A DNA stretch of 21,123 nucleotides from a bacterium (GTDB lineage Bacteria; Patescibacteriota; Minisyncoccia; UBA6257; 1-14-0-10-44-23): NCBI GenBank assembly GCA_030699515.1, contig JAUYME010000050.1, positions 1-21,123 on the forward strand, written 5' to 3'. Position 1 is the stretch's first letter; the number at the start of each line of letters is the position of its first letter. The notes beneath the pieces are model-generated. The model made no database searches, was not told the origin of the DNA, and worked only from the letters and a program-made list of their open reading frames with translations. This document shows positions 1 to 6,136 of this stretch, one piece after another. The position numbers were made by a program, and so were the translations under genes.

Positions 1-798
1 ATTCTTTTAATGGAACATGCGGTTAAGGACAAGCGAGGCGCAAAAGAGCTTGAAGTTAGAAAAGGAGAAATTATTTTTAAGGATACTGTTTTTAAATACA
101 AAGAGGGCATTGAAGTTTTGTCCGGATTTGATTTGAAGATAAAGGCCGGTGAGCGGCTGGCTTTTGTAGGGCCAAGCGGGGGAGGAAAAAGCACTATAGT
201 AAAACTGTTGTTTAGGTTTCACGATTTGGACAAGGGCGAGATAAAAATTGATGGGCAAGATATTTCTGAAGTTAGCCAGGATTCTCTGCGCGATAACGTT
301 TCGCTTGTGCCGCAAGATCCGATTTTGTTCCACAGAAGTTTAATGGAAAATATTCGCTATGCGCGCGAGAATGCAAGCGACGGTGAAGTGATTGAAGCGG
401 CAAAGCAGGCGCACGCGCACGACTTTATTTCCAGTTTTCCTAAAGGGTACGATACTCTGGTGGGCGAGCGGGGAGTGAAACTTTCTGGAGGCGAGCGCCA
501 GCGAGTGGCAATTGCGCGCGCCATTCTTAAAGATGCGCCAATTCTAGTTTTGGACGAGGCAACAAGCAGTTTGGATAGCGAGAGCGAAATGTTTATTCAG
601 GATGCTTTGAAAAAGCTTATGAAGGGGCGTACAACAATTGTTGTAGCTCATAGATTATCTACGATAATGCAAATGGATAGAATTGTGGTTATTCAAAACG
701 GAGACATTATTGAGGAAGGAAAGCACGAAGAGCTGGTGAAAGCACAGCAGGGGACATATCAGAGGCTTTGGGAGATACAAGCAGGGGGCTTCGCGTAG
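1..798 (+). CDS. ABC exporter, C-terminal ATP-binding part (5' truncated by window edge)
   Basis: The frame is open to the window's left edge, so the ATG at 10 is probably internal to a longer exporter whose membrane domain lies outside. The visible 262 residues (counted from that ATG) form a full nucleotide-binding domain: Walker A GPSGGGKST at 54-62, Q-loop Gln102, signature LSGGE at 158-162, Walker B ILVLDE at 178-183 with the catalytic Glu, D-loop SSLD, and H-loop His214. The lead-in resembling FKDTVFKYKEG followed by VLSGFDLKIKAGE is typical of fused half-transporters of the MsbA/lipid or peptide exporter type, which pump hydrophobic substrates across the inner membrane using ATP. The substrate cannot be read from this part. 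The gene ends in a repeat-rich spacer with no clear terminator. Confidence 0.9.
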   Translation: MLLMEHAVKDKRGAKELEVRKGEIIFKDTVFKYKEGIEVLSGFDLKIKAGERLAFVGPSGGGKSTIVKLLFRFHDLDKGEIKIDGQDISEVSQDSLRDNVSLVPQDPILFHRSLMENIRYARENASDGEVIEAAKQAHAHDFISSFPKGYDTLVGERGVKLSGGERQRVAIARAILKDAPILVLDEATSSLDSESEMFIQDALKKLMKGRTTIVVAHRLSTIMQMDRIVVIQNGDIIEEGKHEELVKAQQGTYQRLWEIQAGGFA

Positions 799-810
799 CT
801 TACGAACATA

Positions 811-889
811 CCCGTTCGACAGGCTCCCTTCGACCCTTCGACAAGCTCAGGGTAAACAAGCTCAGGGCAAGCAGGCTCAGGGCGGGCGA
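811..889. repeat. REP-like dispersed repeat cluster (TTCGACAGGCTC / AAGCTCAGGG type)
   Basis: Right after the ABC gene lie CCCGTTCGACAGGCTC and then three tandem units ending in GCTCAGGG, spaced about 14-15 bp. An inverted relative (GAGCCTGCCGAACGG with GAGCTTGCCTGCCC) lies near 18176-18205. This kind of sequence is a common intergenic palindromic repeat in many bacterial genomes. Reading frames across it are not credible genes. Confidence 0.7.
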
Positions 890-950
890 ACCAATAAAAC
901 AAGGAACTACAAACAAGACAAAAACGATTGTAAACTTTTGTTTTCCCCTT

Positions 951-978
951 ATAGGCCTATTCGTACGAATAGGCCTAT
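951..978. promoter_or_regulatory. 28-bp perfect palindrome upstream of the ArsR-type gene (probable operator, copy 1)
   Basis: Two arms ATAGGCCTAT flank the core TCGTACGA. The whole 28 bp equals its own reverse complement, and each arm is itself a 10-bp palindrome. The right arm covers the expected -35 position of the promoter for the gene at 1006. A dimeric winged-helix repressor bound here would block RNA polymerase, which fits autoregulation. An identical copy lies at 1316-1343. Confidence 0.75.
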
Positions 979-998
979 GAGGGGATTTGGGGTATACT
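970..998 (+). promoter_or_regulatory. Probable promoter of the ArsR-type gene, giving a leaderless transcript
   Basis: TATACT at 993-998 is a good -10 box only 7 bases before the ATG at 1006, so transcription should start at or next to the start codon. There is no Shine-Dalgarno. The -35 position 17 bases upstream (970-975) lies inside the 28-bp palindrome and is not consensus. Confidence 0.6.
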
Positions 999-1005
999 GA
1001 TTAAT

Positions 1006-1275
1006 ATGCAAGATACGAAGGTGTTAGAGAAAATATTGAAGGCACTTGCAAACAGAAGGCGTCTGGAAATACTTAGGGCCTTAAAGAAGGAAAGTGTTTT
1101 AAACGTTGCCAGCATTGCAAAGAAAATTAAGCTTTCCTTTCGTTCCACTTCAAAGCATTTGAATGTTTTGAAGGCGGCTAATATTGTTGCATTTAAGCAA
1201 ATAGATACGAATGTGTTTTACCGCATACACGATGAGGCTCCAAAGATCGCAAAATACATAATCGGCAAACTCTGA
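1006..1275 (+). CDS. ArsR-family winged-helix transcriptional regulator
   Basis: This 89-residue protein is one winged helix-turn-helix domain: helix 1 with KALANRRRLEILRAL (about 12-26), helix-turn-helix SIAKKIKLSFRSTSKHLNVLK (about 36-56), and a wing with FKQIDTNVFYRIHD (about 63-76). The pattern ALANRRRLEIL then STSKHLNVLKAANIV is typical of dimeric ArsR/SmtB repressors. It has no cysteine, so the classical Cys-based metal site is absent; it may sense another ligand, use non-Cys metal ligands, or act constitutively. The start at 1006 lies just after the -10 box. It stands alone, between two identical 28-bp palindromes (951-978 and 1316-1343) that are the obvious candidate binding sites. 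The target beyond its own promoter is unknown. Confidence 0.88.
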   Translation: MQDTKVLEKILKALANRRRLEILRALKKESVLNVASIAKKIKLSFRSTSKHLNVLKAANIVAFKQIDTNVFYRIHDEAPKIAKYIIGKL

Positions 1276-1315
1276 TTTTAATAACTGTTTTGATTTTTAA
1301 TCGCTGCAATGACTC

Positions 1316-1343
1316 ATAGGCCTATTCGTACGAATAGGCCTAT
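1316..1343. promoter_or_regulatory. 28-bp perfect palindrome downstream of the ArsR-type gene (copy 2)
   Basis: It is base-for-base identical to 951-978. It lies 40 bp past the stop of the regulator, followed by A7G8 rather than a T-run, so it is not a good intrinsic terminator in the + direction. No promoter is evident next to it. A role as second operator for looping across the gene, or as part of a mobile or regulatory repeat, is inference. Confidence 0.7.
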
Positions 1344-1360
1344 AAAAAAAGGGGGGGGAA

Positions 1361-1398
1361 GAATTACGTAACTCGTTACGTAACAAGTTACGTAATTC
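1361..1398. promoter_or_regulatory. 38-bp near-perfect palindrome made of three TTACGTAA sites
   Basis: TTACGTAA occurs at 1364-1371, 1376-1383 and 1388-1395, exactly 12 bp apart, with outer GAA and TTC completing a 38-bp palindrome that has a single mismatched pair. Each octamer is itself palindromic. It could be a cooperative protein-binding array, or an AU-rich hairpin ending transcription of the ArsR-type gene, since TTCTTTAGGTTTT follows. The sequence does not decide between these. Confidence 0.65.
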
Positions 1399-1411
1399 TT
1401 TAGGTTTTGCA

Positions 1412-1470
1412 TTTATAAAAACGAAGCACCCACCTTGGGCGGGTGCCGTGGGGTGGGTGTAGCGGGGGGG
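1412..1470 (-). terminator. Terminator of the four-cysteine gene, with two competing upstream arms
   Basis: On the minus strand GCACCCGCC, loop CAA, GGTGGGTGC is followed by TTCGTTTTTAT, a standard intrinsic terminator (hairpin 1426-1446, T-run to 1412). Further upstream CACCCACC (within 1447-1460) can also pair perfectly with GGTGGGTG, so two arms compete for one. A GACCCCCCCGC tract (1462-1472) comes just after the stop codon. The same layout follows the gene at 13358. Confidence 0.7.
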
Positions 1471-1477
1471 TCTGACT

Positions 1478-1672
1478 TCAGACGGGGCGGACCGACCTTC
1501 GATTTGCGAAGTTGGGTCCGATGCCGCCCGAACGCTTGCCTCTGGTGGCGATGATGCGCCTGAGCTTCTTCTCCCAGACGATTCGCACGCAGTCAGAGAC
1601 GTAGGGGCATTTCCGAGTCCTACATGTGTAGGACTCGGGGGTTTCGCCGAAGCAGTCCTTCCTTTTGGACAT
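1478..1672 (-). CDS. Small four-cysteine protein of unknown function in a GC-rich unit
   Basis: This 64-residue basic protein has cysteines at 7, 17, 22 and 28 (C-x9-C-x4-C-x5-C, with CFGETPESYTC and CPYVSDC). The pattern resembles small metal-binding knuckles seen in short proteins of phages and accessory regions, so zinc or iron-sulfur binding is possible but unproven. The tail is rich in Arg and Lys. It is supported as a gene by its own consensus promoter (1723-1751), a purine-rich GGAAAGG about 10 bases before the ATG, and its own terminator (1412-1446). Base composition is clearly more GC-rich than neighbouring genes, like the unit at 13358-13975, which suggests a shared origin or mobility. 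It is convergent with the ArsR-type gene and divergent from rplU. Confidence 0.6.
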   Translation of the reverse strand: MSKRKDCFGETPESYTCRTRKCPYVSDCVRIVWEKKLRRIIATRGKRSGGIGPNFANRRSVRPV

Positions 1673-1722
1673 GGTACGAGCCTTTCCGAGCGCAGGGCTC
1701 TTAAATGAAGGGGGTGGCCTTA

Positions 1723-1751
1723 TAAATAACAGACGGTTTAATTGCTGTCAA
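1723..1751 (-). promoter_or_regulatory. Consensus promoter of the four-cysteine gene
   Basis: Read on the minus strand, TTGACA (1746-1751), 17 bases, then TATTTA (1723-1728). The predicted leader of about 45 bases contains a GAGCC/GGCTC hairpin just before the start codon. Confidence 0.7.
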
Positions 1752-1794
1752 ATTACACTCAAGGATTAGCTTCAGGCATTGCATATTTTGAGGC

Positions 1795-1855
1795 TTGCTG
1801 GTATTGTTTCTTTCATTGAAATTAATTGGCGCCTTAGCTGCGGAAACGCCAGCAA
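1795..1855 (+). promoter_or_regulatory. Structured leader of rplU (candidate ribosomal-protein leader)
   Basis: TTGCTGG (1795-1801) can pair with CCAGCAA (1849-1855), and inside it GGCG (1828-1831) can pair with CGCC (1847-1850). The two stems share bases 1849-1850, so they stack or compete. L21 genes in several phyla have autoregulatory leaders, so such a role is possible here, but the match to a known leader family has not been tested. I do not see a convincing + strand promoter. Confidence 0.35.
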
Positions 1856-1876
1856 CAGGCATCTAAAGATCAAAAT

Positions 1877-2185
1877 ATGTTCGCAGTAATTGAAACTGGT
1901 GGAAAGCAATATCGCGTTTCCCCAAAGGACAAAATTAAAGTAGAAAAGTTGGACGTTGAAAAAGCCGAGTTTACTTTTGATAAGGTTTTAATGATTGTTG
2001 ACGGAGACAAGATGGACATTGGCGATCCTTATTTGAAGGGGGCTAAGGTGAGTGCAAAAGTGCTAGAGCAGGGAAGAGCGAAGAAATTAATTGTTTTTAA
2101 ATACAAGAGCAAGACCAGACAGAGGACGAAGAGGGGGCATAGGCAACCCTATACTGAAGTTGAGATAACAAAAATAGGCGCGTAA
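1877..2185 (+). CDS. rplU: 50S ribosomal protein L21
   Basis: This 102-residue protein is a normal-length L21, which binds 23S rRNA in the large subunit. The start MFAVIETGGKQYRV and the C-terminal part with VFKYKSKTRQRTKRGHRQPYTEV are the family's hallmark ends; the RQRTKRGHRQPY segment contacts rRNA. The ATG at 1877 is the expected start. In many bacteria rplU is followed by rpmA (L27); here a long hairpin and a convergent recR follow, so L27 is elsewhere. The last nine codons form the left arm of that hairpin (2153-2213). Confidence 0.97.
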   Translation: MFAVIETGGKQYRVSPKDKIKVEKLDVEKAEFTFDKVLMIVDGDKMDIGDPYLKGAKVSAKVLEQGRAKKLIVFKYKSKTRQRTKRGHRQPYTEVEITKIGA

Positions 2186-2213
2186 AGCGCCTTTTTGTTA
2201 TCTCAACTTCAGT
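2153..2213 (+). terminator. Very long hairpin terminator overlapping the end of rplU
   Basis: The left arm 2153-2181 lies in the coding sequence. The right arm 2187-2213 is its complement apart from a 2-base bulge (TA). The loop GTAAA contains the stop codon. The GC part is GGCGC/GCGCC followed by CTTTTTG, a conventional terminator, but pairing extends about 20 bp further through the T-run. The gene end and its inverted copy are therefore almost identical. Confidence 0.8.
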
Positions 2214-2288
2214 AAATTCCAAATTACAATATCCAAATTCCAAACATAATCGGAGTAATTTTTAAAATCGGCTAAACGCCGATTTTTT
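2214..2288. repeat. AATTCCAA-type spacer repeat ending in a bidirectional terminator hairpin
   Basis: An AT-rich stretch with ATCCAAATTCCAAACATAAT is followed by AAAATCGGC, TAAAC, GCCGATTTT (2264-2286), which can stop transcription from both the rplU and recR sides. A close relative lies at 18020-18120, also directly behind a gene-end hairpin. Confidence 0.65.
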
Positions 2289-2289
2289 A

Positions 2290-2877
2290 TTAGCTTCTGT
2301 TTTTGAGTGCGCCTTCTAATGTCTTTTCGTCCGCAAACTCTATGTCGCCTCCGGTGGGGATGCCGGTGGCAAGGCGGGTTATCTTCTCGGCGCTTTTCTT
2401 TAGTTCGCTCTCCAGTGTTGCAGAATTGATTTCTCCGTGGTTGCTGGGGCTTAGGCAAAGAATTATCTCTTTGGCTTTTTTCGCGCCGAACTGTTGTTTC
2501 AATAGATTAATCTTTTCTTTGTGGCCTTCGTTTAACATGCCATCACGTTTTAGCGTGCCAAGCACCAAATATCTGCCTTTGTAGGTTCCGCTTTGTTCTA
2601 GGCTGAGTAAATCTGTAATCTTTTCTACGATGGCAATTGTTTCTTGATCTCTATTTTTGTCGGAACAAATTAGGCAAAGATCATTAGCTCGGTCGTGAAT
2701 AAAAAAGCATTGGCTGCATTGTTTTGTGTCGGCAAGGGACTCAAGAGTATTAAGGAGTTCGCTTTTAAAAGCTTCACTTTTGGAGATATGAATTGCAAGG
2801 CGAATGGCCTGACGCGGACCAATGCCGGGCAGGTTGCTTAGAATCGCAGCAAGTTGCTTAACTTTTTCTGGCAGCAT
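2290..2877 (-). CDS. recR: Recombination mediator RecR
   Basis: RecR works with RecO (and RecF) to load RecA on single-stranded DNA at gaps. All family parts are present in 195 residues: helix-hairpin-helix LPGIGPRQAIRLA (16-28), a C4 zinc finger with Cys54, Cys57, Cys68 and Cys71, a Toprim domain from about 80 with IAIVEKITDLLSLE and YLVLGTL, and the C-terminal block TRLATGIPTGGDIEFADEKTL. One divergence stands out: the stretch usually resembling TNPTVEGEATA reads SPSNHGEINSATL, keeping only one of the acidic residues. The start MLPEKVKQLAAILSNLPGIG matches the family. It is the last gene of the minus-strand run and faces rplU across a bidirectional terminator. Confidence 0.95.
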   Translation of the reverse strand: MLPEKVKQLAAILSNLPGIGPRQAIRLAIHISKSEAFKSELLNTLESLADTKQCSQCFFIHDRANDLCLICSDKNRDQETIAIVEKITDLLSLEQSGTYKGRYLVLGTLKRDGMLNEGHKEKINLLKQQFGAKKAKEIILCLSPSNHGEINSATLESELKKSAEKITRLATGIPTGGDIEFADEKTLEGALKNRS

Positions 2878-2879
2878 AT

Positions 2880-2977
2880 ATAAACACTAATACACTAATT
2901 TACACTAATCGCCGAATTTTTGATAATTACTTTGCGTTTTATTAGGTGATTCGTGTTTCATTCGTGCATTGGTGTTT
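2880..2977. repeat. CACTAAT-type imperfect palindromic element, copy A
   Basis: The left arm holds AACACTAAT, ACACTAAT and ACACTAATCGCCGAAT at about 10-bp steps. The right arm (TTTTATTAGGTGATTCGTG, then GTGCATTGGTGTTT) is an imperfect inverse of it. It fills the whole gap between dnaB and recR. Related copies are at 5976-6133, 7046-7143 and 16776-16818. Confidence 0.65.
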
Positions 2978-4333
2978 CTAAGGTAGTTCAGGCATATCTT
3001 CTTCGCGGTGGAAATCAATTTCGCGGAAAGAAACCGCATCTTGGTCAAACTTAAGCTTGACTGTGCCAAGCGGACCGTTCCTGTGCTTGGCAATAATGAG
3101 TTCCGCAGTGTTTTCATCTTGAGGATCTAGGTTGGCCTGCGCCCTGTCTTTGCGGTATAGGAACATTACCACGTCGGCATCCTGCTCAATAGAGCCGGAG
3201 TCTCTTAGGTCGGAAAGACGAGGTACTTTGTTTTCGCGCTGATCGGATGCACGGGAAAGTTGGGAAAGAGCAATAACTGGAACATTCAGTTCACGAGACA
3301 GTCCTTTGAGTCCTCGGGAAATTTCCGTAACTTGCTGAACAATGTTGTCAGTTCCCGCTCTAGGCATAATGAGTTGAAGATAGTCTATAACTATCATGGC
3401 AAGGCCATGTTCGGCTTGAAGACGGCGAGCCATAGAGCGCATCTGCAAAATGTTTGGGCTGGGGGTGTCGTCAATAAAGATAGGAGCTTTTGAGAGAGTG
3501 TCTAGTCCGTGCTGGATTAGTTCAAAATCACTGTCGTTTTTTAGCCGGCCGGTTCTAAGTTTCCAAAGAGGTACTCCGGCCTCTGCGGCAATGAGCCTGT
3601 CTATAACTTGCTCTCGCGCCATTTCCAATGAGAAAAATCCAATAGGGAGCTGCTCTTTAACAGCGGCGTGGCGTATCATATCTAGCACTAAGGAAGTTTT
3701 ACCTAAAGATGGACGCCCTCCGATAATGACGAGGTCGGAGCGTTGAAATCCGGAAAGGATATTATCCAGCTTTTCAAAACCGCTTGGCACTCCGCGAGTG
3801 TGGAGTTCGCCGCTGTGAATTTTTTCTATACGCTCGTAAGCCTGCTGGAGCTCATCTTTAATACTGCCAAAGTGCTGGGAAACGCTGCGCTGGGAAATAG
3901 AAAAGATTTTTTGCTCAATGCTGTCTAGGGCCGCATCTAAATCTCCGGTAGTTTCAAAGGCACGTTCGCTAATTTCGGCACTGGCTTGGATAAGGTCGCG
4001 TAGAATTTTCTTTTCTTTTACAATTTTGGCGTAATGCTCAATGTTGCTTGCGCTTGGAACAGACTCAATAAGCTGGGTTAAGTAGCTTGATCCGCCAATA
4101 TCTTTGAGCTGTTTTTTTTCTTTTAGGGTGCTGGTTACGGTAATTATATCTATGGGGTCGTTTTTTTGATAAAGGCCAAGAATGGCTTTGTAGATTTTGG
4201 CGTTGCTTGGTTTATAAAAATCGTTGGGCTGTAAAAGATCGCCAACTTGGGTGATGGCGCTGTTGTCAATCATTAAAGAGCCAATTACGCTCTCTTCTGC
4301 TTCAATATTTTGAGGGGGTAATTTTTGATTCAT
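2978..4333 (-). CDS. dnaB: Replicative DNA helicase DnaB
   Basis: This is a hexameric 5'-3' helicase that unwinds the replication fork. From the ATG at 4333 it has 451 residues, normal for the family. The N-terminal domain begins NQKLPPQNIEAEESVIGSLM. The RecA-like ATPase domain starts at TRGVPSGFEKLDNILSGF (about 179-196), with Walker A GGRPSLGKTS (205-214), Walker B MIVIDYLQLI (313-322), the LRDSGSIEQDADVVMFL segment (376-392), and an Arg in KHRNG near 418 as likely arginine finger. The frame is open 16 codons upstream to 4381, but that extension is the translation of an AATTCCAA spacer repeat, so the ATG at 4333 is preferred. No strong Shine-Dalgarno is seen. It lies between cysS and recR on the same strand. 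Confidence 0.96.
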   Translation of the reverse strand: MNQKLPPQNIEAEESVIGSLMIDNSAITQVGDLLQPNDFYKPSNAKIYKAILGLYQKNDPIDIITVTSTLKEKKQLKDIGGSSYLTQLIESVPSASNIEHYAKIVKEKKILRDLIQASAEISERAFETTGDLDAALDSIEQKIFSISQRSVSQHFGSIKDELQQAYERIEKIHSGELHTRGVPSGFEKLDNILSGFQRSDLVIIGGRPSLGKTSLVLDMIRHAAVKEQLPIGFFSLEMAREQVIDRLIAAEAGVPLWKLRTGRLKNDSDFELIQHGLDTLSKAPIFIDDTPSPNILQMRSMARRLQAEHGLAMIVIDYLQLIMPRAGTDNIVQQVTEISRGLKGLSRELNVPVIALSQLSRASDQRENKVPRLSDLRDSGSIEQDADVVMFLYRKDRAQANLDPQDENTAELIIAKHRNGPLGTVKLKFDQDAVSFREIDFHREEDMPELP

Positions 4334-4472
4334 CAAAAATAAATTACAAATTACAAAATCCAAATTCCAAACAAATTCCAATGATCAAAATTCTAATGTC
4401 CGAAATAAAACTTTTGAGGACTTCAAAATTGAGATTTGGTGCTTGTTATTTGATTATTAAATTAAAATACAG
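4334..4472. repeat. AATTCCAA/AATTACAAA-type AT-rich spacer repeat
   Basis: Short units such as AAATTACAA, AATCCAAATTCCAA and AATTCCAATGATC fill the gap between cysS and dnaB. Related spacers are at 2214-2260, 14092-14124 and 18001-18110. No gene or clear promoter is seen in it. Confidence 0.6.
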
Positions 4473-5960
4473 CTATTTTAATTTCGGTGCCACTACTGCG
4501 CCTTTGGCTGTATCTTCTACTATATATCCTAAGGCTTCAATTTCTTTTCGCAAGGCGTCACTTTGGTCAAACTGTTTATTAATTCTGGATAACTCGCGCT
4601 TGTGCAAAAGGTCTTTTACTTGGCCGGGGGGGTCGGGGATTAGGTTTATAAATCCCAGCAGATTGGCAATTTCCTGAATAAAAGCGTTAATTTCTTTGGC
4701 GTTTTTTTCGCTAAGCTTCCAGAGCTTTTTATTGGCTTGGTTAATTAGCTCAAAAATTACGGCCATGGCCTTTGGGGTGTTGAAGTCGTCGTTCATGGCG
4801 CTGTCAAAATCTTGACCTACTTTCCCTAAATCTATGTTTTCGCCCTTTTCGTTTTTAACAAGCCTAAGTTTTTCACTAAGAAGGATAATTGAATTTCTAT
4901 TTTTTTCTGCTTCTCTGGCTATGTCAAAGGAAAATTCCATGGGACTTCTGTAGTGAGCGAGAAGAACCATCAGCCGGAAGGTATCCGGCGAGAATTTTTC
5001 TAGGAAATTTGCCATGGTTATGAAATTGCCGCGGCTTTTGCTCATTTTTACTCCGCCGCTGGTGAGCATGCCGATGTGAATCCAGTGTTTCACAAATGGC
5101 TTTTTACCGCTTCCGGATTCTTGAAGCGCTATTTCTGCTTCGTGGTGAGGGAAAATTAAATCTCTTCCTGCACCATGCAGTTCGTATTGAGGACCAAAGA
5201 TTTCTTCACTTAATGCAGTGTCTTCAATGTGCCAGCCGGGACGTCCCGCCTCCGCTAAAGCTTCGGCGGGTAAACCCGCACCCAAATATTGACCAGTCTT
5301 AAAGTTCCAGGCAGGTTCGTCATTTTTGGAATATTTCCAAATTACAAAGTCGCCGCGATTTCGTTTATTTTCATTCTCATCAATTCTGCTTACCCCATCT
5401 TCGGCTTGCTCTACGGTGCGCTTTGCCAGCTTGCCGTAGTCGGAAAATTTAGAAATATCAAAGTACCACCCGCCCGATCCACCATTGGGCGAGGCAGGCC
5501 CGCCCGCATCACCATGGGGCGAGGCAGGCCCGCCTCCTTTAATTTCGTAGGCGTAGCCTTTTCTGATTAAGCGTTTAACTTGAGAAATAATTTGGGGAAT
5601 GTATTCGGTGGCCTTTGCGTGAAGGTCAACGGAGCTTATGTTTAAGGTTTTTTGCTGATCCAGATAAAGCTTTGTAAAGTCCCGAGCAACTTCTTGCCAG
5701 TCTTTGTTCTCTTCTTTTGCTTTATTGATGATTTTGTCGTCTATGTCGGTGATGTTTTGCAGATATTCAATCTTATACCCTTTACTTTTCAGATAGCGAA
5801 CAAGCAAATCAAAGACCATGTAAACTCTGAAATTTCCTATGTGCACGTAATCGTATACGGTTGGCCCGCAAACAAAAAGACGAAGCTTTTTGAATAAAGC
5901 CGGTTTTTTTATTTCTTTCTTACTTTGGCTGAGTGTGTCGTAGAGAGTAATCACGAACAA
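4473..5960 (-). CDS. cysS: Cysteinyl-tRNA synthetase with two in-frame repeat insertions
   Basis: This class I synthetase charges tRNA-Cys. Family marks are FVCGPTVYDYVHIGNFR (29-45, with HIGN at 40-43 and zinc ligand Cys31), NITDIDDKI, GRPGWHIE followed by the FPHHEAEIA zinc region (His and Glu ligands), and KMSKS at 305-309. The usual Cys of the HIEC motif is Asp247 (HIED), a variant I believe occurs in other lineages. At 495 residues it is longer than the usual 460 or so; the excess is two low-complexity inserts, about 142-164 (GGGPASPHGDAGGPASPNG) and 227-241, encoded by GC-rich repeats. The start is uncertain: TTG at 5960 or GTG at 5954, both giving VITLYDTL, with no clear Shine-Dalgarno. 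Confidence 0.95.
   Translation of the reverse strand: MFVITLYDTLSQSKKEIKKPALFKKLRLFVCGPTVYDYVHIGNFRVYMVFDLLVRYLKSKGYKIEYLQNITDIDDKIINKAKEENKDWQEVARDFTKLYLDQQKTLNISSVDLHAKATEYIPQIISQVKRLIRKGYAYEIKGGGPASPHGDAGGPASPNGGSGGWYFDISKFSDYGKLAKRTVEQAEDGVSRIDENENKRNRGDFVIWKYSKNDEPAWNFKTGQYLGAGLPAEALAEAGRPGWHIEDTALSEEIFGPQYELHGAGRDLIFPHHEAEIALQESGSGKKPFVKHWIHIGMLTSGGVKMSKSRGNFITMANFLEKFSPDTFRLMVLLAHYRSPMEFSFDIAREAEKNRNSIILLSEKLRLVKNEKGENIDLGKVGQDFDSAMNDDFNTPKAMAVIFELINQANKKLWKLSEKNAKEINAFIQEIANLLGFINLIPDPPGQVKDLLHKRELSRINKQFDQSDALRKEIEALGYIVEDTAKGAVVAPKLK
5238..5282. repeat. GC-rich inverted repeat inserted in frame in cysS (site 2)
   Basis: CCCGCC, CCG and then CGG, CGGG form an imperfect hairpin around CTAAAGCTT. 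It encodes roughly YLGAGLPAEALAEAG just before the conserved GRPGWHIE motif, where other CysRS proteins have only a few residues. Confidence 0.65.
5469..5537. repeat. Two-copy 30-bp direct repeat inserted in frame in cysS (site 1)
   Basis: Units beginning ACCATTGGGCGAGGCAGG (5481) and ACCATGGGGCGAGGCAGG (5511) match at all but one of 24 positions and are exactly 30 bp apart. Because 30 is a multiple of three the frame is kept, and the protein gains two GGPASP segments. Confidence 0.75.
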
Positions 5961-5975
5961 TGCGAATTTAGTTAA

Positions 5976-6133
5976 TAATGCGAATTAGATTTTGTAACGC
6001 TAATACGCGAATGAAAACACTAATCAACGAATGAGAAGAAGAACCCAGATTCTTCGCTTTGCGCAGAATGACAAACTTTCCTCTTCTTGTCTTTATTGGT
6101 TGATTGGCGAACATTGGCGTATTAGTGTGACGT
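5976..6133. repeat. Composite spacer: CACTAAT-type arms around a REP-like AGATTCTTC element, copy B
   Basis: The left arm has AACGCTAATACGCGAATG and AACACTAATCAACGAATG. The middle (6043-6074) is ACCCAGATTCTTC, eight variable bases, CAGAATGACAA. The right arm has TTTATTGGTTGATTGG and GGCGTATTAGTG. The same middle and right parts recur in the same order at 16730-16818. It fills the gap between corA and cysS. Confidence 0.65.
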
Positions 6134-6136
6134 TAT

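Noticed and set aside
768..980. 70-residue plus-strand frame after the ABC gene
   Set aside because: It overlaps the end of the ABC gene, runs through a repeat cluster and ends in the palindrome.
4334..4381. 16-codon N-terminal extension of DnaB
   Set aside because: It translates the AATTCCAA spacer repeat; the family start matches the ATG at 4333.
5469..5537. Two 30-bp repeats as a small CRISPR array
   Set aside because: The copies are directly adjacent with almost no spacer, lie in frame inside cysS, and no cas genes are present.
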